64,000 bases of DNA from UBA668 sp040081465 (GTDB lineage Bacteria; Actinomycetota; Acidimicrobiia; Acidimicrobiales; Ilumatobacteraceae), in the NCBI GenBank assembly GCA_040081465.1, contig JBEBGL010000003.1, positions 248,001-312,000 on the forward strand, written 5' to 3'. The notes beneath the pieces are model-generated. The model was not told the DNA's origin and did no database searches. It worked only from the letters and a program-made list of their open reading frames with translations. Positions 15,611-24,051 of this stretch are shown one piece after another. Position 1 is the stretch's first letter. The number at the start of each line of letters is the position of its first letter. The translations under genes and the position numbers were made by a program.

Positions 15611-16993
15611 TCACGAAACAGGTCGTTTGTAGCTCGTGAGGTCGTCGAGCAGCCCGGCGAGCGACTCGATGGTGGTATGCGGATGCACCAGGCAGACGCG
15701 CAGGCACGACTCGCCGCGCCAAGTTGTTGGCACCACTAGCCAGCTGCCATCTCGCGCCCGCCGCTGGCTCCATTCCAAGTACTGATCTCGCGTCCAGCCG
15801 TTGGCGGTGAACAGCACGACCGAAAGCTCGGGCTCCAGCAGAAGCGTGAATCCGAGTCGGGCCGCGACGGCGTCGGCGAACTCGCGCGCTGTCTTGATCG
15901 CCTTGTCGACGGCCTCTGCGTAGGCACGCGTGCCGTAGGTGACCAGTCCGAACCACAGCGGCAACCCGCGAGCGCGTCGCGACAGGTGATACGCGTAGTC
16001 ACTGGGGTTCCATTCACCGCGGTTCACAGCGTCGAGGTATGCGCCGTGCTGCGCGTGAGTGGTAGCCGCAGGCGCTGGGTCGCGATAAACCAGTGCGGCG
16101 CAGTCGTAGGGAGCGAACAGCCACTTGTGCGGGTCGACGCCGAAGCTGTCGGCGCGTTCGATGCCGCGGAATCGGTCGCGCGCGATGTCACTACACAAAG
16201 CAGCGAGGCCGTATGCGCCATCGACGTGCATCCACAGATCGTGCTCGTCGCACACATCGGCAATGCCGTCGAGTTCGTCGATAGCACCAGCGTTCGTCGT
16301 GCCGCCCGTCGCTACGACCGCAAACACTTTCGCGGCCTTTCCAGCGTCGCTTTGCAGCGCCGTACGGAGCGCGGCCGCAGTCAGTCGTCCGCGCTCGTCG
16401 GTGGGGACCCCGAGAACGTCGACATCCATAACCTTCGCGGCCGCGCGCACGGAGGCGTGAACCTCATCGGTGGCGGCGATTGTCAGTCGACCTGAGCGTC
16501 CGTTCTTCCTGATGTGCACTTCGCGGGCGGTGACCAACGCACTCAGGTTCGCTGCGGACCCGCCCGATACGAACACACCGCCCGCGCCTTCGGGGAATCC
16601 GGCAAGATCGGCGAGCCATCGAAGCGCTTGATTCTCGGCGGCGATGGCACCGGCCCCCGCCTCCCAGTTACCGCCGAAGATCGAAGAGGCGCTGACGACC
16701 AAGTCGAACATCGTCGAAGCGATTGAGGGCGAAGTCGGTACGTAGGCCAGGTTCATCGGGTCGTCCATCGGGCGACACGCCGGCATCAACACATCTCGGA
16801 ACAAGCGCAGCGCTTCGAGGCCACCCGACCCATCGGGCGTGATCGCGTGCTCTATCGCCTTGTGTAACTCGTCCGCCGGCAGTGCGCCCCAACGCTTGTC
16901 TTTCGGAGTGCGCAAGCGCTCGATTGCGTAACCGATCACGCTGTGCGAAAACAGATCTGTCTCGGGATCCCAGTTGTGCATCGACCGTGGCAT
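15611..16993 (-). CDS. group II PLP-dependent amino acid decarboxylase
   Basis: A 460-aa enzyme of the aromatic-L-amino-acid / glutamate decarboxylase group. The PLP lysine lies in FGVDPHKWLFAPYD; the N-terminal PYVPTSPS-like block, GVFVSGGSAANLSALVTARE and MHVDGAYG are all present. These enzymes decarboxylate Trp, Phe, Tyr, DOPA or related acids; the substrate is not readable here. The start is taken at ATG 16993, two bases after the desaturase stop, so the genes are probably co-transcribed in the order MBL hydrolase, desaturase, decarboxylase. Length is normal. Confidence 0.88.
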   Translation of the reverse strand: MPRSMHNWDPETDLFSHSVIGYAIERLRTPKDKRWGALPADELHKAIEHAITPDGSGGLEALRLFRDVLMPACRPMDDPMNLAYVPTSPSIASTMFDLVVSASSIFGGNWEAGAGAIAAENQALRWLADLAGFPEGAGGVFVSGGSAANLSALVTAREVHIRKNGRSGRLTIAATDEVHASVRAAAKVMDVDVLGVPTDERGRLTAAALRTALQSDAGKAAKVFAVVATGGTTNAGAIDELDGIADVCDEHDLWMHVDGAYGLAALCSDIARDRFRGIERADSFGVDPHKWLFAPYDCAALVYRDPAPAATTHAQHGAYLDAVNRGEWNPSDYAYHLSRRARGLPLWFGLVTYGTRAYAEAVDKAIKTAREFADAVAARLGFTLLLEPELSVVLFTANGWTRDQYLEWSQRRARDGSWLVVPTTWRGESCLRVCLVHPHTTIESLAGLLDDLTSYKRPVS

Positions 16994-16995
16994 CT

Positions 16996-17955
16996 TCAGG
17001 CTCCCTGCAACATCGCCGGTCGAGTGCGCAGTGCGCGCCATAACGCTGGGTACGAGCGGTACTCGATCGTGTCATCCAGATAGCCGGCGTCGCGTAGCGC
17101 GGCGTTCAGCTTCGACAGGTTGCGAAATGGAACACCCGAGTCCACATGGTGGGGGAGATGCAGCCCGATTTGGTACGGCACCAGCATGAAGCGCGCCATC
17201 GGACGCTGTCGCACCGCGTGGGTAGTTTCTCGTCGGTCTGACGACATCTGCATACCGCCGTGTTCGGCGATCGAGCGCAGACGGTTGATCAGACGCCACG
17301 CGGTGAGGTACGGCGCCAGCCAGAAGAACGGATATAGCCACCAATATCCGCTGACGATCGCACCGGCGAGCAGCAGCGCTTGCGTCAGCATGATCTTCCA
17401 GAATGTGCGCCGCGAACGTTGATCCTTGCTACGCGCGGCTGCGAACACATCCTTCAACAATCGAATGCCGGTGCGACCCGTTGCGTCGCGCATCATCTTG
17501 CGACGAAAGCTGGCACGTTCGATCGGGTATCCGGCGTACAGCGCGATATCGGGTTCGTCGGGTCCGAACTCCTGGCGGTGGTGCGCCGCGTGGACTCGTC
17601 GGTATCCGTCGGTGTTTGTCAGCGATGGATAACCGAGCAGCCAGCGACCGACGAAGTCATTGGCCCGCTTGTTACGAAACAGCAACCGATGAGCGGCCTC
17701 ATGCATCAGTGAGAGGTATTGCGCGAACGTGCGCCCGAGCAACACGAACGTAAGTGGCCATACCCAAGGTGCGAACTCGACCGTCGCCCACAGAATCGCA
17801 CCGGTTTGCGCGTATAGAAAGAGCACCGATACCGCGTTGCGCCAAGAGGGAATACGTCGTAGCCGCTCGCGAAATTCGGGCTGCGGACGACCGTCGGCCC
17901 GAATCAACTCGGTCTCTCGGCACGTCGGCAGCACGGCAGGAACCATGCCCGACAT
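16996..17955 (-). CDS. membrane fatty acid desaturase
   Basis: A 319-aa integral-membrane di-iron desaturase or hydroxylase. The His boxes are HEAAH (about residue 84), HAAHH (about 122) and HLPHHVD (about 268), separated by hydrophobic segments. Substrates in the family include acyl lipids and carotenoids; the conserved EHGG segment between the second and third boxes recalls acyl-lipid desaturases. ATG 17955 is preceded by TACAAT with 7 bases between, so it may be leaderless despite lying 26 bases after the MBL gene. ATG 17946 is the alternative start. Confidence 0.88.
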   Translation of the reverse strand: MSGMVPAVLPTCRETELIRADGRPQPEFRERLRRIPSWRNAVSVLFLYAQTGAILWATVEFAPWVWPLTFVLLGRTFAQYLSLMHEAAHRLLFRNKRANDFVGRWLLGYPSLTNTDGYRRVHAAHHRQEFGPDEPDIALYAGYPIERASFRRKMMRDATGRTGIRLLKDVFAAARSKDQRSRRTFWKIMLTQALLLAGAIVSGYWWLYPFFWLAPYLTAWRLINRLRSIAEHGGMQMSSDRRETTHAVRQRPMARFMLVPYQIGLHLPHHVDSGVPFRNLSKLNAALRDAGYLDDTIEYRSYPALWRALRTRPAMLQGA

Positions 17956-17981
17956 GTACCCGATTGTACGCGCTGACACTG

Positions 17982-18596
17982 TTACCAGCCGCGGGCTACC
18001 CATTCCTGCAGGTGTGGGCGCTCGGTCCCGATGGTTGTGTCGGTGCCGTGGCCGGGCATCACGATGGTGTCGGCCGGAAAAGTGAACAGCTTGTTGTCGA
18101 GCGAATCGATGATCGCGGCAAAGTCGCCGCCCTCGAACTTGGTTGCGCCCGGCCCACCCGGAAACAGCGTGTCGCCAGAGAAGAGGACAGGGGCACCTTC
18201 CACCTTGAAGCTGACCGAGCCGGGTGTGTGGCCGGGGTTATGGATGGCGTGCAGGCGCAGCTTGCCGACCTCGATGACCTCGGCATCGTCAATGAACACG
18301 TCGTAACCGACTTCCTTCAGCATCGGCGCATCCTTGGCGGTGACGGCCACTTCGTAGCCCGCCTCGCGCATCGCCGGCACAGCCTGAATGTGGTCGCCGT
18401 GGCCGTGCGTCTCCAGAACTCGGCGCACGCCCAGTCGCTGGCACAACTCGAGCAGTCGCTCGTGCTCGTTGGCCGCATCGATCAGAATTGCATCGCCGGT
18501 CTCGACGCATCGAACGACGAACACGTTGTTTTCGAACGGACCTACCACTACGCGGTGGATCTCCATACGGCTGTCGTTCCAGTGCATCGTCGTCAT
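17982..18596 (-). CDS. MBL-fold hydrolase, glyoxalase II-like
   Basis: A 204-aa metallo-beta-lactamase-fold hydrolase. The metal block is THGHGDH at about residue 63, followed by NPGHTPGS and LFSGDTLF, and the C-terminal PGHGTDT His. The compact single-domain layout matches glyoxalase II-like and persulfide-dioxygenase-like proteins. The ATG at 18596 lies 6 nt after a TAGTTT -10 box that interlocks with the -10 box of the divergent amidase gene. ATGs at residues 4 and 11 are possible alternative starts. Substrate unknown. Confidence 0.85.
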   Translation of the reverse strand: MTTMHWNDSRMEIHRVVVGPFENNVFVVRCVETGDAILIDAANEHERLLELCQRLGVRRVLETHGHGDHIQAVPAMREAGYEVAVTAKDAPMLKEVGYDVFIDDAEVIEVGKLRLHAIHNPGHTPGSVSFKVEGAPVLFSGDTLFPGGPGATKFEGGDFAAIIDSLDNKLFTFPADTIVMPGHGTDTTIGTERPHLQEWVARGW

Positions 18597-18619
18597 GGCG
18601 TCAAACTATCGTTCGCAGC
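18597..18619. promoter_or_regulatory. 23-bp divergent promoter with interlocked -10 boxes
   Basis: The only DNA between the start codons of the MBL gene (minus) and the amidase gene (plus). AAACTATCGT at 18603-18612 reads as TAGTTT on the minus strand and TATCGT on the plus strand, sharing the TA at 18607-18608. The gap to the start codon is 6 nt on the minus side and 7 nt on the plus side. No ribosome-binding site is visible on either side. Confidence 0.6.
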
Positions 18620-20002
18620 ATGCCACCAGGCGACCCGACACTGTGGACCGCAGCCGAGCAGGCCGGGGCGATAGCGCGTAGCGAGTTAGGCAGTGAAGAG
18701 TTGCTCGATCTCTGCCTTGCTCGCATCGAGAAGGTCGACGGCGCGGTGAACGCAGTCTGCACACTCGCCATCGATCACGCCCGCAGTCGAGCTCGTGAGG
18801 CGGACACTGCAACGGCGCGCGGCAAGTCGTGGGGGCCGCTACATGGCCTTCCGATCACCATCAAGGATGCGATCGCGACCGCGCGAATCAGATCAACCGG
18901 CGGCGCAACCGTGCTGCGCGACAACGTTCCCACCAACGATGCGCCAGCGGTCGCGTCGTTGAAGGCCGCTGGTGCGATCGTCTTCGGTAAGACGAATCTT
19001 CCCGAGTGGAGCGGCGACTTCCAGTCGTTCAACGAGATGTTCGGCACGAGCAACAACCCGTGGGATCTTGCTCGCACACCGGGCGGTTCGTCCGGTGGCG
19101 CTGCCGCGGCCGTCGCAACTGGAATGACCAGCTTCGAACTCGGCACCGACATCGGCGGCTCAGTGCGCGTCCCATCAGCCTTCTGCGGAGTCTTTGGGCA
19201 CAAGCCAAGTTGGGGACTCATTCCTACGTTCGGCTACATCGACGAACCACGAAGCTGCGATGGCGTGGGTGGGGTCGAAAGCGACATCAACGTCTTCGGG
19301 CCGATTGCGCGCGGCGCGGACGACCTTGCCCTGCTCGTCGACGTGATGGCGAGACCGATTGCCGAACCGTTGCCGTCTTCGCTGACATCGCTGGCCAATC
19401 TGCGGGTCGCAGCGTGGATCGATGAACCAGCGGCCATCATCGACAGCGAGATGTCGACGATCCTGCATCGAGCGGTCGACGACCTAGAGGCCGCCGGCGC
19501 GCACGTCGACCGACTAGCGCGACCGACTCTGGACGTTGGCGCCGCGTGGCGCATGGGCGGGCGGTTGATCTGGGAGGCCACGACCGTTCAATCCGATGAG
19601 GAACTGCCTGGCGCATACAGCCACCGCCAGTGGCTGCTTATGCATCGCGAACGCACCAGGCTGCGACTTCGCTGGGCCGAATTCTTCGAGAACTTCGACG
19701 TGCTCGTATGTCCGGTCACCGTGCTACCGGCGATCGTGCACGACCAGTCCGGCACAGATAGGACGCGACGCATTTGCGTCAACGGCATCGATCGCTCGTA
19801 CCTTGAACTCGAGGCTTGGGCGGCCCTGATCGGCAGCGTCTACCTGCCGAGCACGGTGGTACCCGTCGGGCTGACGGCGCAGGGATTGCCAATCGGGATG
19901 CAGATTGTCGCGCCCTATTTGCACGACAGAACCTCGCTCAAGGTGGCGGCTTTAACGGTCGATATATGTGGTGGATATAGACCACCGCCGGTCATCCGCT
20001 AA
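18620..20002 (+). CDS. amidase signature family hydrolase
   Basis: A 460-aa amidase with the complete Ser-cisSer-Lys triad: Lys82 in PITIKDAIAT, Ser157 in PGGSSGG and Ser181 in TDIGGSVRVPSAF. The length is normal for the AS family, which includes amidases, 6-aminohexanoate hydrolases and fatty-acid amide hydrolases. GatA is less likely because no gatB or gatC is adjacent. The start is ATG 18620, placed 7 nt after TATCGT. An open frame extends upstream but runs antisense through the MBL gene. Substrate not assignable. Confidence 0.9.
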   Translation: MPPGDPTLWTAAEQAGAIARSELGSEELLDLCLARIEKVDGAVNAVCTLAIDHARSRAREADTATARGKSWGPLHGLPITIKDAIATARIRSTGGATVLRDNVPTNDAPAVASLKAAGAIVFGKTNLPEWSGDFQSFNEMFGTSNNPWDLARTPGGSSGGAAAAVATGMTSFELGTDIGGSVRVPSAFCGVFGHKPSWGLIPTFGYIDEPRSCDGVGGVESDINVFGPIARGADDLALLVDVMARPIAEPLPSSLTSLANLRVAAWIDEPAAIIDSEMSTILHRAVDDLEAAGAHVDRLARPTLDVGAAWRMGGRLIWEATTVQSDEELPGAYSHRQWLLMHRERTRLRLRWAEFFENFDVLVCPVTVLPAIVHDQSGTDRTRRICVNGIDRSYLELEAWAALIGSVYLPSTVVPVGLTAQGLPIGMQIVAPYLHDRTSLKVAALTVDICGGYRPPPVIR

Positions 20003-20026
20003 CAACCGCCAATCGGAGTACCCGCC

Positions 20027-21763
20027 ATGAAGGCCCTTCGCTCGAATCACGCCCGTCGTGGCGCGCTTGCTCGCTGCTGCCTCGGTGTTTCAATCCTGCT
20101 TGGCGTGGTGGTTACCGGATCGGCTGTGTCACAGGTATCGGCTGCCCCGCCCACGTATACGGGTCTCGTGCCGGCGCGCCTGCTCGATACTCGCGGCGGA
20201 AGTGTCACGATCGACGGTCAGTTCGCCGGTGATGGTCAGATTGGCCCATCCTCGGTATTGAACCTGACGGTGCTCGGCCGCGGTGGTGTTCCGTCGTCGG
20301 GAGTTGGTGCGGTAGCGATCAACCTGACGGCCGCGCTCGCGACATCTAATTCGTATCTCACGGTTTATCCCACGGGTTCAACCCGACCAACTGCTTCGAA
20401 TCTGAACTTCGCTGCCGCTCAGACGATCGCGAACATGGTGATAGTTCCCGTCGGCGTCTACGGTCAGATCAGCATCTACAACAACGCTGCTCCGACGCAT
20501 CTCATTGTGGACGTACTCGGTTGGTTCGCCGTCGATGCGGGGTACACGGGATTTACGCCGGCACGCCTGCTTGACACGCGCAGCGGTGGTGTCACGATCG
20601 ATAATCAATTCGACGGGGGTGGTCAGGTTGGCGCCTCGTCGGTCTTGAACCTGGCGGTGCTCGGTCGCGGTGGGGTTCCGTCGTCGGGTGTTGATGCGGT
20701 AGCGATCAACGTGACGGCCGCTTCCTCGACGACCGGCTCGTTCCTGACGGTTTATCCGTCGGGTGCAGTACGACCGACGTCTTCGAACCTGAACTTCAGT
20801 GCCGGGCAGACAATCGCGAACATGGTGATCGTGCCCGTCGGCGTCGATGGTCGGATCAACCTTTACAACAACGCCGGCCAGACGCATCTGATTGTGGACG
20901 TGCTCGGTTGGTTCGCGGATGATGCGGACTTCTCCGGATCTGTTTCGGCACGTCTTCTTGACTCTCGCACGGGTGGTATCACGATCGACGGACAGTTCGA
21001 TGGAATCGGACCTGCCGGTCCGGCTTCGGTTTTGAACCTGACCGTGCTCGGTCGCGGTGGTGTACCTAGCACGGGTGTCGGCTCAGTTGCGATCAACGTG
21101 ACGGCCACCCAATCGTGCATGGCCTCATACGTCGGTGTGTATCCGAGCGGATCGCCTCGACCAGTTGCTTCCAACCTGAACTTCGGTGTCGGACAGACGA
21201 TCGCGAACATGGTGATTGTGCCCGTCGGCACCGACGGCAAGATCAGCCTCTATAACAACGCTGGAGAAACTCATCTGTTAGTAGATGTGTTGGGATGGTT
21301 CGCCGGTTCACCGGTCGCTGGCGCAACTCCGGTGTCGTCTGCGACGAGTGGATGTCCGCCGCCTCCGTCCCCGTACTCGGCGGTTTCGGTCGAGTGCACT
21401 GCTCTCACCAACGCGCATCGCGCGGCCGCTGGTGTTGCACCAGTGACGATCAGTGTCTCGCTCAACGCCGCGGCCCAGGGACACAGCCAGTACCAAGCAG
21501 CGGCCCTCACGATGACACACACCAGCGCGAACGGTTCTAGCCCCGGTACACGGATCACTAACGCCGGATACATCTGGCGCGCGTGGGGCGAGAACGTCGC
21601 GTTCGGTCAATGGGATTGTGCTGCCGTCATCGCAGCGTGGATGAATAGCCCGGGTCACCGCACCAATATGTTGAACCCGGTGTACACGAACATCGGCATC
21701 GGCATGGCGATCGGTTCGAACGGTGCCAAGTACTGGACGATGAACTTGGCGGCGCCGCGCTAG
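20027..21763 (+). CDS. secreted CAP-domain protein with three 129-residue LDTR repeats
   Basis: A 578-aa exported protein. Residues 1-40 are a signal peptide ending near VSAA. Three tandem copies of a 129-residue module start at about residues 45, 174 and 303. Each begins PARLLDTR or SARLLDSR, contains LGRGGVPS and ends THLIVDVLGWFA or close to it. The C-terminal domain (about 445-578) is a CAP/SCP domain with LTNAHRAAAG, GENVAFG and MNSPGHRTNML. CAP domains in bacteria are extracellular and often peptidase-like or lipid-binding. GGAG sits 9 bases before the ATG. The stop shares its bases (CTAG) with the stop of the convergent GT2-methyltransferase gene. Confidence 0.87.
   Translation: MKALRSNHARRGALARCCLGVSILLGVVVTGSAVSQVSAAPPTYTGLVPARLLDTRGGSVTIDGQFAGDGQIGPSSVLNLTVLGRGGVPSSGVGAVAINLTAALATSNSYLTVYPTGSTRPTASNLNFAAAQTIANMVIVPVGVYGQISIYNNAAPTHLIVDVLGWFAVDAGYTGFTPARLLDTRSGGVTIDNQFDGGGQVGASSVLNLAVLGRGGVPSSGVDAVAINVTAASSTTGSFLTVYPSGAVRPTSSNLNFSAGQTIANMVIVPVGVDGRINLYNNAGQTHLIVDVLGWFADDADFSGSVSARLLDSRTGGITIDGQFDGIGPAGPASVLNLTVLGRGGVPSTGVGSVAINVTATQSCMASYVGVYPSGSPRPVASNLNFGVGQTIANMVIVPVGTDGKISLYNNAGETHLLVDVLGWFAGSPVAGATPVSSATSGCPPPPSPYSAVSVECTALTNAHRAAAGVAPVTISVSLNAAAQGHSQYQAAALTMTHTSANGSSPGTRITNAGYIWRAWGENVAFGQWDCAAVIAAWMNSPGHRTNMLNPVYTNIGIGMAIGSNGAKYWTMNLAAPR
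20159..21305 (+). repeat. three in-frame 387-bp tandem repeats
   Basis: Three tandem units starting near 20159, 20546 and 20933 encode the 129-residue modules of the CAP protein. The units are close at the DNA level (for example, the stretch encoding ctcggtcgcggtggtg recurs), which points to recent duplication or homogenisation. The same module, much more diverged, occurs three times in the protein encoded at 123-2207. Confidence 0.75.
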
Positions 21764-23271
21764 AGCGGCTTGCCAACCGGTTTGCCAACCGGTTTGCCAA
21801 CGACTAACACGTTCTTACCCATGAATCGCCGCGTCAGCGGAGTCACACGTCGAGACATTGGCAGCACCACACGGTCGAACAGCCACAGCAGCCGCGGCGA
21901 CAACGAAGACACGCCGCCAAGTCGACCTCCGACGAAGTATGCCGCCGCCCCTAGCGGGTCGAGATATTGCGCATGCGTGACGTTGAAACCAGCGGCTCGC
22001 AGATCACGCGACAGGCCGGTGGTGACGAATCGTCGCCAGTGGCCTGACAGTTGATCGATTTCGCAGTACAACGCCTCGTGCGCTGGCCCGAACACCACCA
22101 ACTGGCCATCCAGGGCAAGTAGGCCACGTGCGGCGATGAGTTCCGGAATGAGATCGCGGATGTGTTCCGCAGAGTTGCAGTACAGCACGGTGTCGAACAC
22201 TTCGTTGGTCGTTTCGATGGTGCCGAGGACCGGAGTCACCGGGCAGCCGCCACTCTTTGCAGCGCATGCTGCCGCAAGCGACTTCCACCGTGGTGGGTCG
22301 GGTTCGATCGCGGTGATCGACGTGACCGACGAGAGCTGCGCTAGACGGGTCGTGACCGTGCCAGTCCCAGCGCCAACTTCTAATAAACGACCGCGCATGA
22401 ACGGTGCGAGTGTTTCGACGATCCACGAGTTGTACCTGTCGAGTTCACCGAGACTGTCGAGGTACTCAGTGGGGTAGTCGCTGAAGCCACCGTTGGGCAG
22501 CCGCATGCGACGCCACTCGCGCGCGCGTCCGCCCACTTCGCGCAATGTCCCAGCGGCCGCAAGGACCTGCGGCAACCGCATCTTCGACGCGCCGGTGAGC
22601 CGCGGTCGAAATCGAATCGGAACATCGGCGAAAGAACCTCGGGAAGCGACGAAGACCGCGTACCAGAAGAAGAACTCGTAGCCACCAAGGTCGTCGACCG
22701 GAACCTCGTCAAGAAATGACCGCACCATTGCGGGAGAGCTGATCCGGAACGATGTTGTGGGGTCCGACGGGAGTCGAGTGCGCGTCGCGACACGAAGTGC
22801 GAACCTGGCACCATGACTGAGCACTCGGCGCAGAGGGCTGACACCGACAAAAGTGCTGCGGTTTAGAAATCGCGAGCCGAACACGCAGTCCGGCGCAGGA
22901 CTGATCTCATCAAACGCTGCCAGCAGGGACGGCAGTTCTATCGGATCGTGCTGACCATCGAAGTCGATGGTCCCGATAGCGGTCGCTGATGTCTGCAGCG
23001 CGAGGCGCAGGCCAGCCGCAATCGCCTGGCTGAGCCCGCGGCCTGGGCCATCGAATACCTGAAGTCGTATACCTCGTAACTCTGCCTCCGCATGCAACAG
23101 CTTTACGGTGTCGTCAGTCGACGCATCGTCGATCACGATCAGCTCTAGTTCGGTCGTCAGCTCGCGGAGTTCGTCGCGTGCGTGGGCCAGATCGGCCATA
23201 ACCATAGGAACGTTGCGCGCCTCATTGCGCGTAGCGCCAACCAGAACGAGGAGCCGATGTTCTGCTGTCAT
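21760..23271 (-). CDS. fusion: GT2 glycosyltransferase plus SAM methyltransferase
   Basis: A 503-aa two-domain protein. Residues 1-235 are a DPM-type GT2 domain: VGATRNEARNVP, the VIDDASTDDT nucleotide-binding block, and TIDFDGQHDP, with SKMRLPQ near its end. Residues about 270-460 are a class I methyltransferase: LLEVGAGTGTVTTRL is the SAM motif and VLYCNSAEHI follows. The C-terminus ends in GKPVGKPVGKPL, encoded by 12-bp tandem repeats. The fusion suggests glycosyl transfer and methylation on one glycan or lipid-linked sugar. ATG 23271 follows TAGGGT by 8 nt; an upstream GTG is less likely. Confidence 0.82.
   Translation of the reverse strand: MTAEHRLLVLVGATRNEARNVPMVMADLAHARDELRELTTELELIVIDDASTDDTVKLLHAEAELRGIRLQVFDGPGRGLSQAIAAGLRLALQTSATAIGTIDFDGQHDPIELPSLLAAFDEISPAPDCVFGSRFLNRSTFVGVSPLRRVLSHGARFALRVATRTRLPSDPTTSFRISSPAMVRSFLDEVPVDDLGGYEFFFWYAVFVASRGSFADVPIRFRPRLTGASKMRLPQVLAAAGTLREVGGRAREWRRMRLPNGGFSDYPTEYLDSLGELDRYNSWIVETLAPFMRGRLLEVGAGTGTVTTRLAQLSSVTSITAIEPDPPRWKSLAAACAAKSGGCPVTPVLGTIETTNEVFDTVLYCNSAEHIRDLIPELIAARGLLALDGQLVVFGPAHEALYCEIDQLSGHWRRFVTTGLSRDLRAAGFNVTHAQYLDPLGAAAYFVGGRLGGVSSLSPRLLWLFDRVVLPMSRRVTPLTRRFMGKNVLVVGKPVGKPVGKPL
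21770..21802 (-). repeat. 12-bp tandem repeat encoding Val-Gly-Lys-Pro
   Basis: TTGCCAACCGGT on the plus strand occurs at 21770-21781 and 21782-21793, with a partial third unit after it. It codes for the VGKP repeat at the extreme C-terminus of the GT2-methyltransferase protein. Copy number may vary by slippage. Confidence 0.75.
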
Positions 23272-23348
23272 GCGCCGCAACCCTAGGTCTCCTGCCGGCA
23301 CTTTCGCGTCACCTCGCCGTAAGGTGAAGTATCGAACTTCCTCCCAAC

Positions 23349-23999
23349 TTGTCTTCGATCACTGCCTTCGAAGATCGCCCCTCGTGGCGTGGATGGATGC
23401 ACGTCGTCGCGTTTCTGCTGGCGGTTCCAGGGGGAGTGCTGCTGATCTTGCAGGCCAATGGTCCTGCCGCCACCGTCGCCGCTTGCATCTACAGCGTCAG
23501 CCTGGTTCTCGGCTTCGGAACCTCCGCCGGCTATCACCGACTCGCGCGCAAAGAGCGCACCCAAACGATCATGCAGCGCCTTGATCACTCGATGATCTTC
23601 GTGCTCATCGCCGGCAGCTATACGCCGATCTGCCTGCTCGGCCTGCCCGCTAGCTGGGGCATCCCGCTGCTTTGCGTCGTGTGGGTCGGGGCGGCAGGCG
23701 GCATTGTGCTGAAGCAGTTGGCCTTTGAACGGCTGCGCATTTTGGAGTACGCCCTCTACCCGATTCTCGGTTGGCTGCTGGTCATCGCAGCTCCGCAACT
23801 CATCGACAACATGAGTGCCACGGCGCTTGTGCTCTTGGTGGCCGGCGGCGTGCTGTACACCGTCGGCATTCCCATCCTGGCGCGCGAACGGCCCAACCCG
23901 TGGCCGCGTACGTTCGGGTATCACGAAATCTGGCACACATTCACCGTCGCGGCCGGCGCCTGCCATTTCGTGACGATTGGCCTGCTCGTACGCGGCTAA
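23349..23999 (+). CDS. hemolysin III (HlyIII/PAQR) family membrane protein
   Basis: A 216-aa protein with seven predicted membrane helices. It carries the PAQR/HlyIII metal-site blocks: SAGYHRLARKER, RLDHSMIFVLIAGSYTP and a C-terminal YHEIWHTFTVAAGACHF. These supply Ser/His/Asp ligands seen in the superfamily. Bacterial members are of unclear function, with hydrolase activity on lipids suggested for related receptors. The start is TTG 23349 if the full N-terminus is used; ATG 23397 would begin just before the first helix. No strong ribosome site is seen for either. Confidence 0.88.
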   Translation: MSSITAFEDRPSWRGWMHVVAFLLAVPGGVLLILQANGPAATVAACIYSVSLVLGFGTSAGYHRLARKERTQTIMQRLDHSMIFVLIAGSYTPICLLGLPASWGIPLLCVVWVGAAGGIVLKQLAFERLRILEYALYPILGWLLVIAAPQLIDNMSATALVLLVAGGVLYTVGIPILARERPNPWPRTFGYHEIWHTFTVAAGACHFVTIGLLVRG

Positions 24000-24051
24000 T
24001 CCTCAGGCGCTCGTATAGAAGAAGGCGCCGTCACCCACCTACAGTGTCGCC

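Noticed and set aside
15609..15641. Inverted repeat CCTCACGA / TCGTGAGG as a terminator
   Set aside because: The loop is 17 bases, there is no T-tract, and most of it lies inside the decarboxylase coding end. It is too weak to call.
18488..18619. Upstream extension of the amidase
   Set aside because: Antisense to the MBL gene, with Arg/Ser-rich shadow composition. The amidase family begins near 18620.
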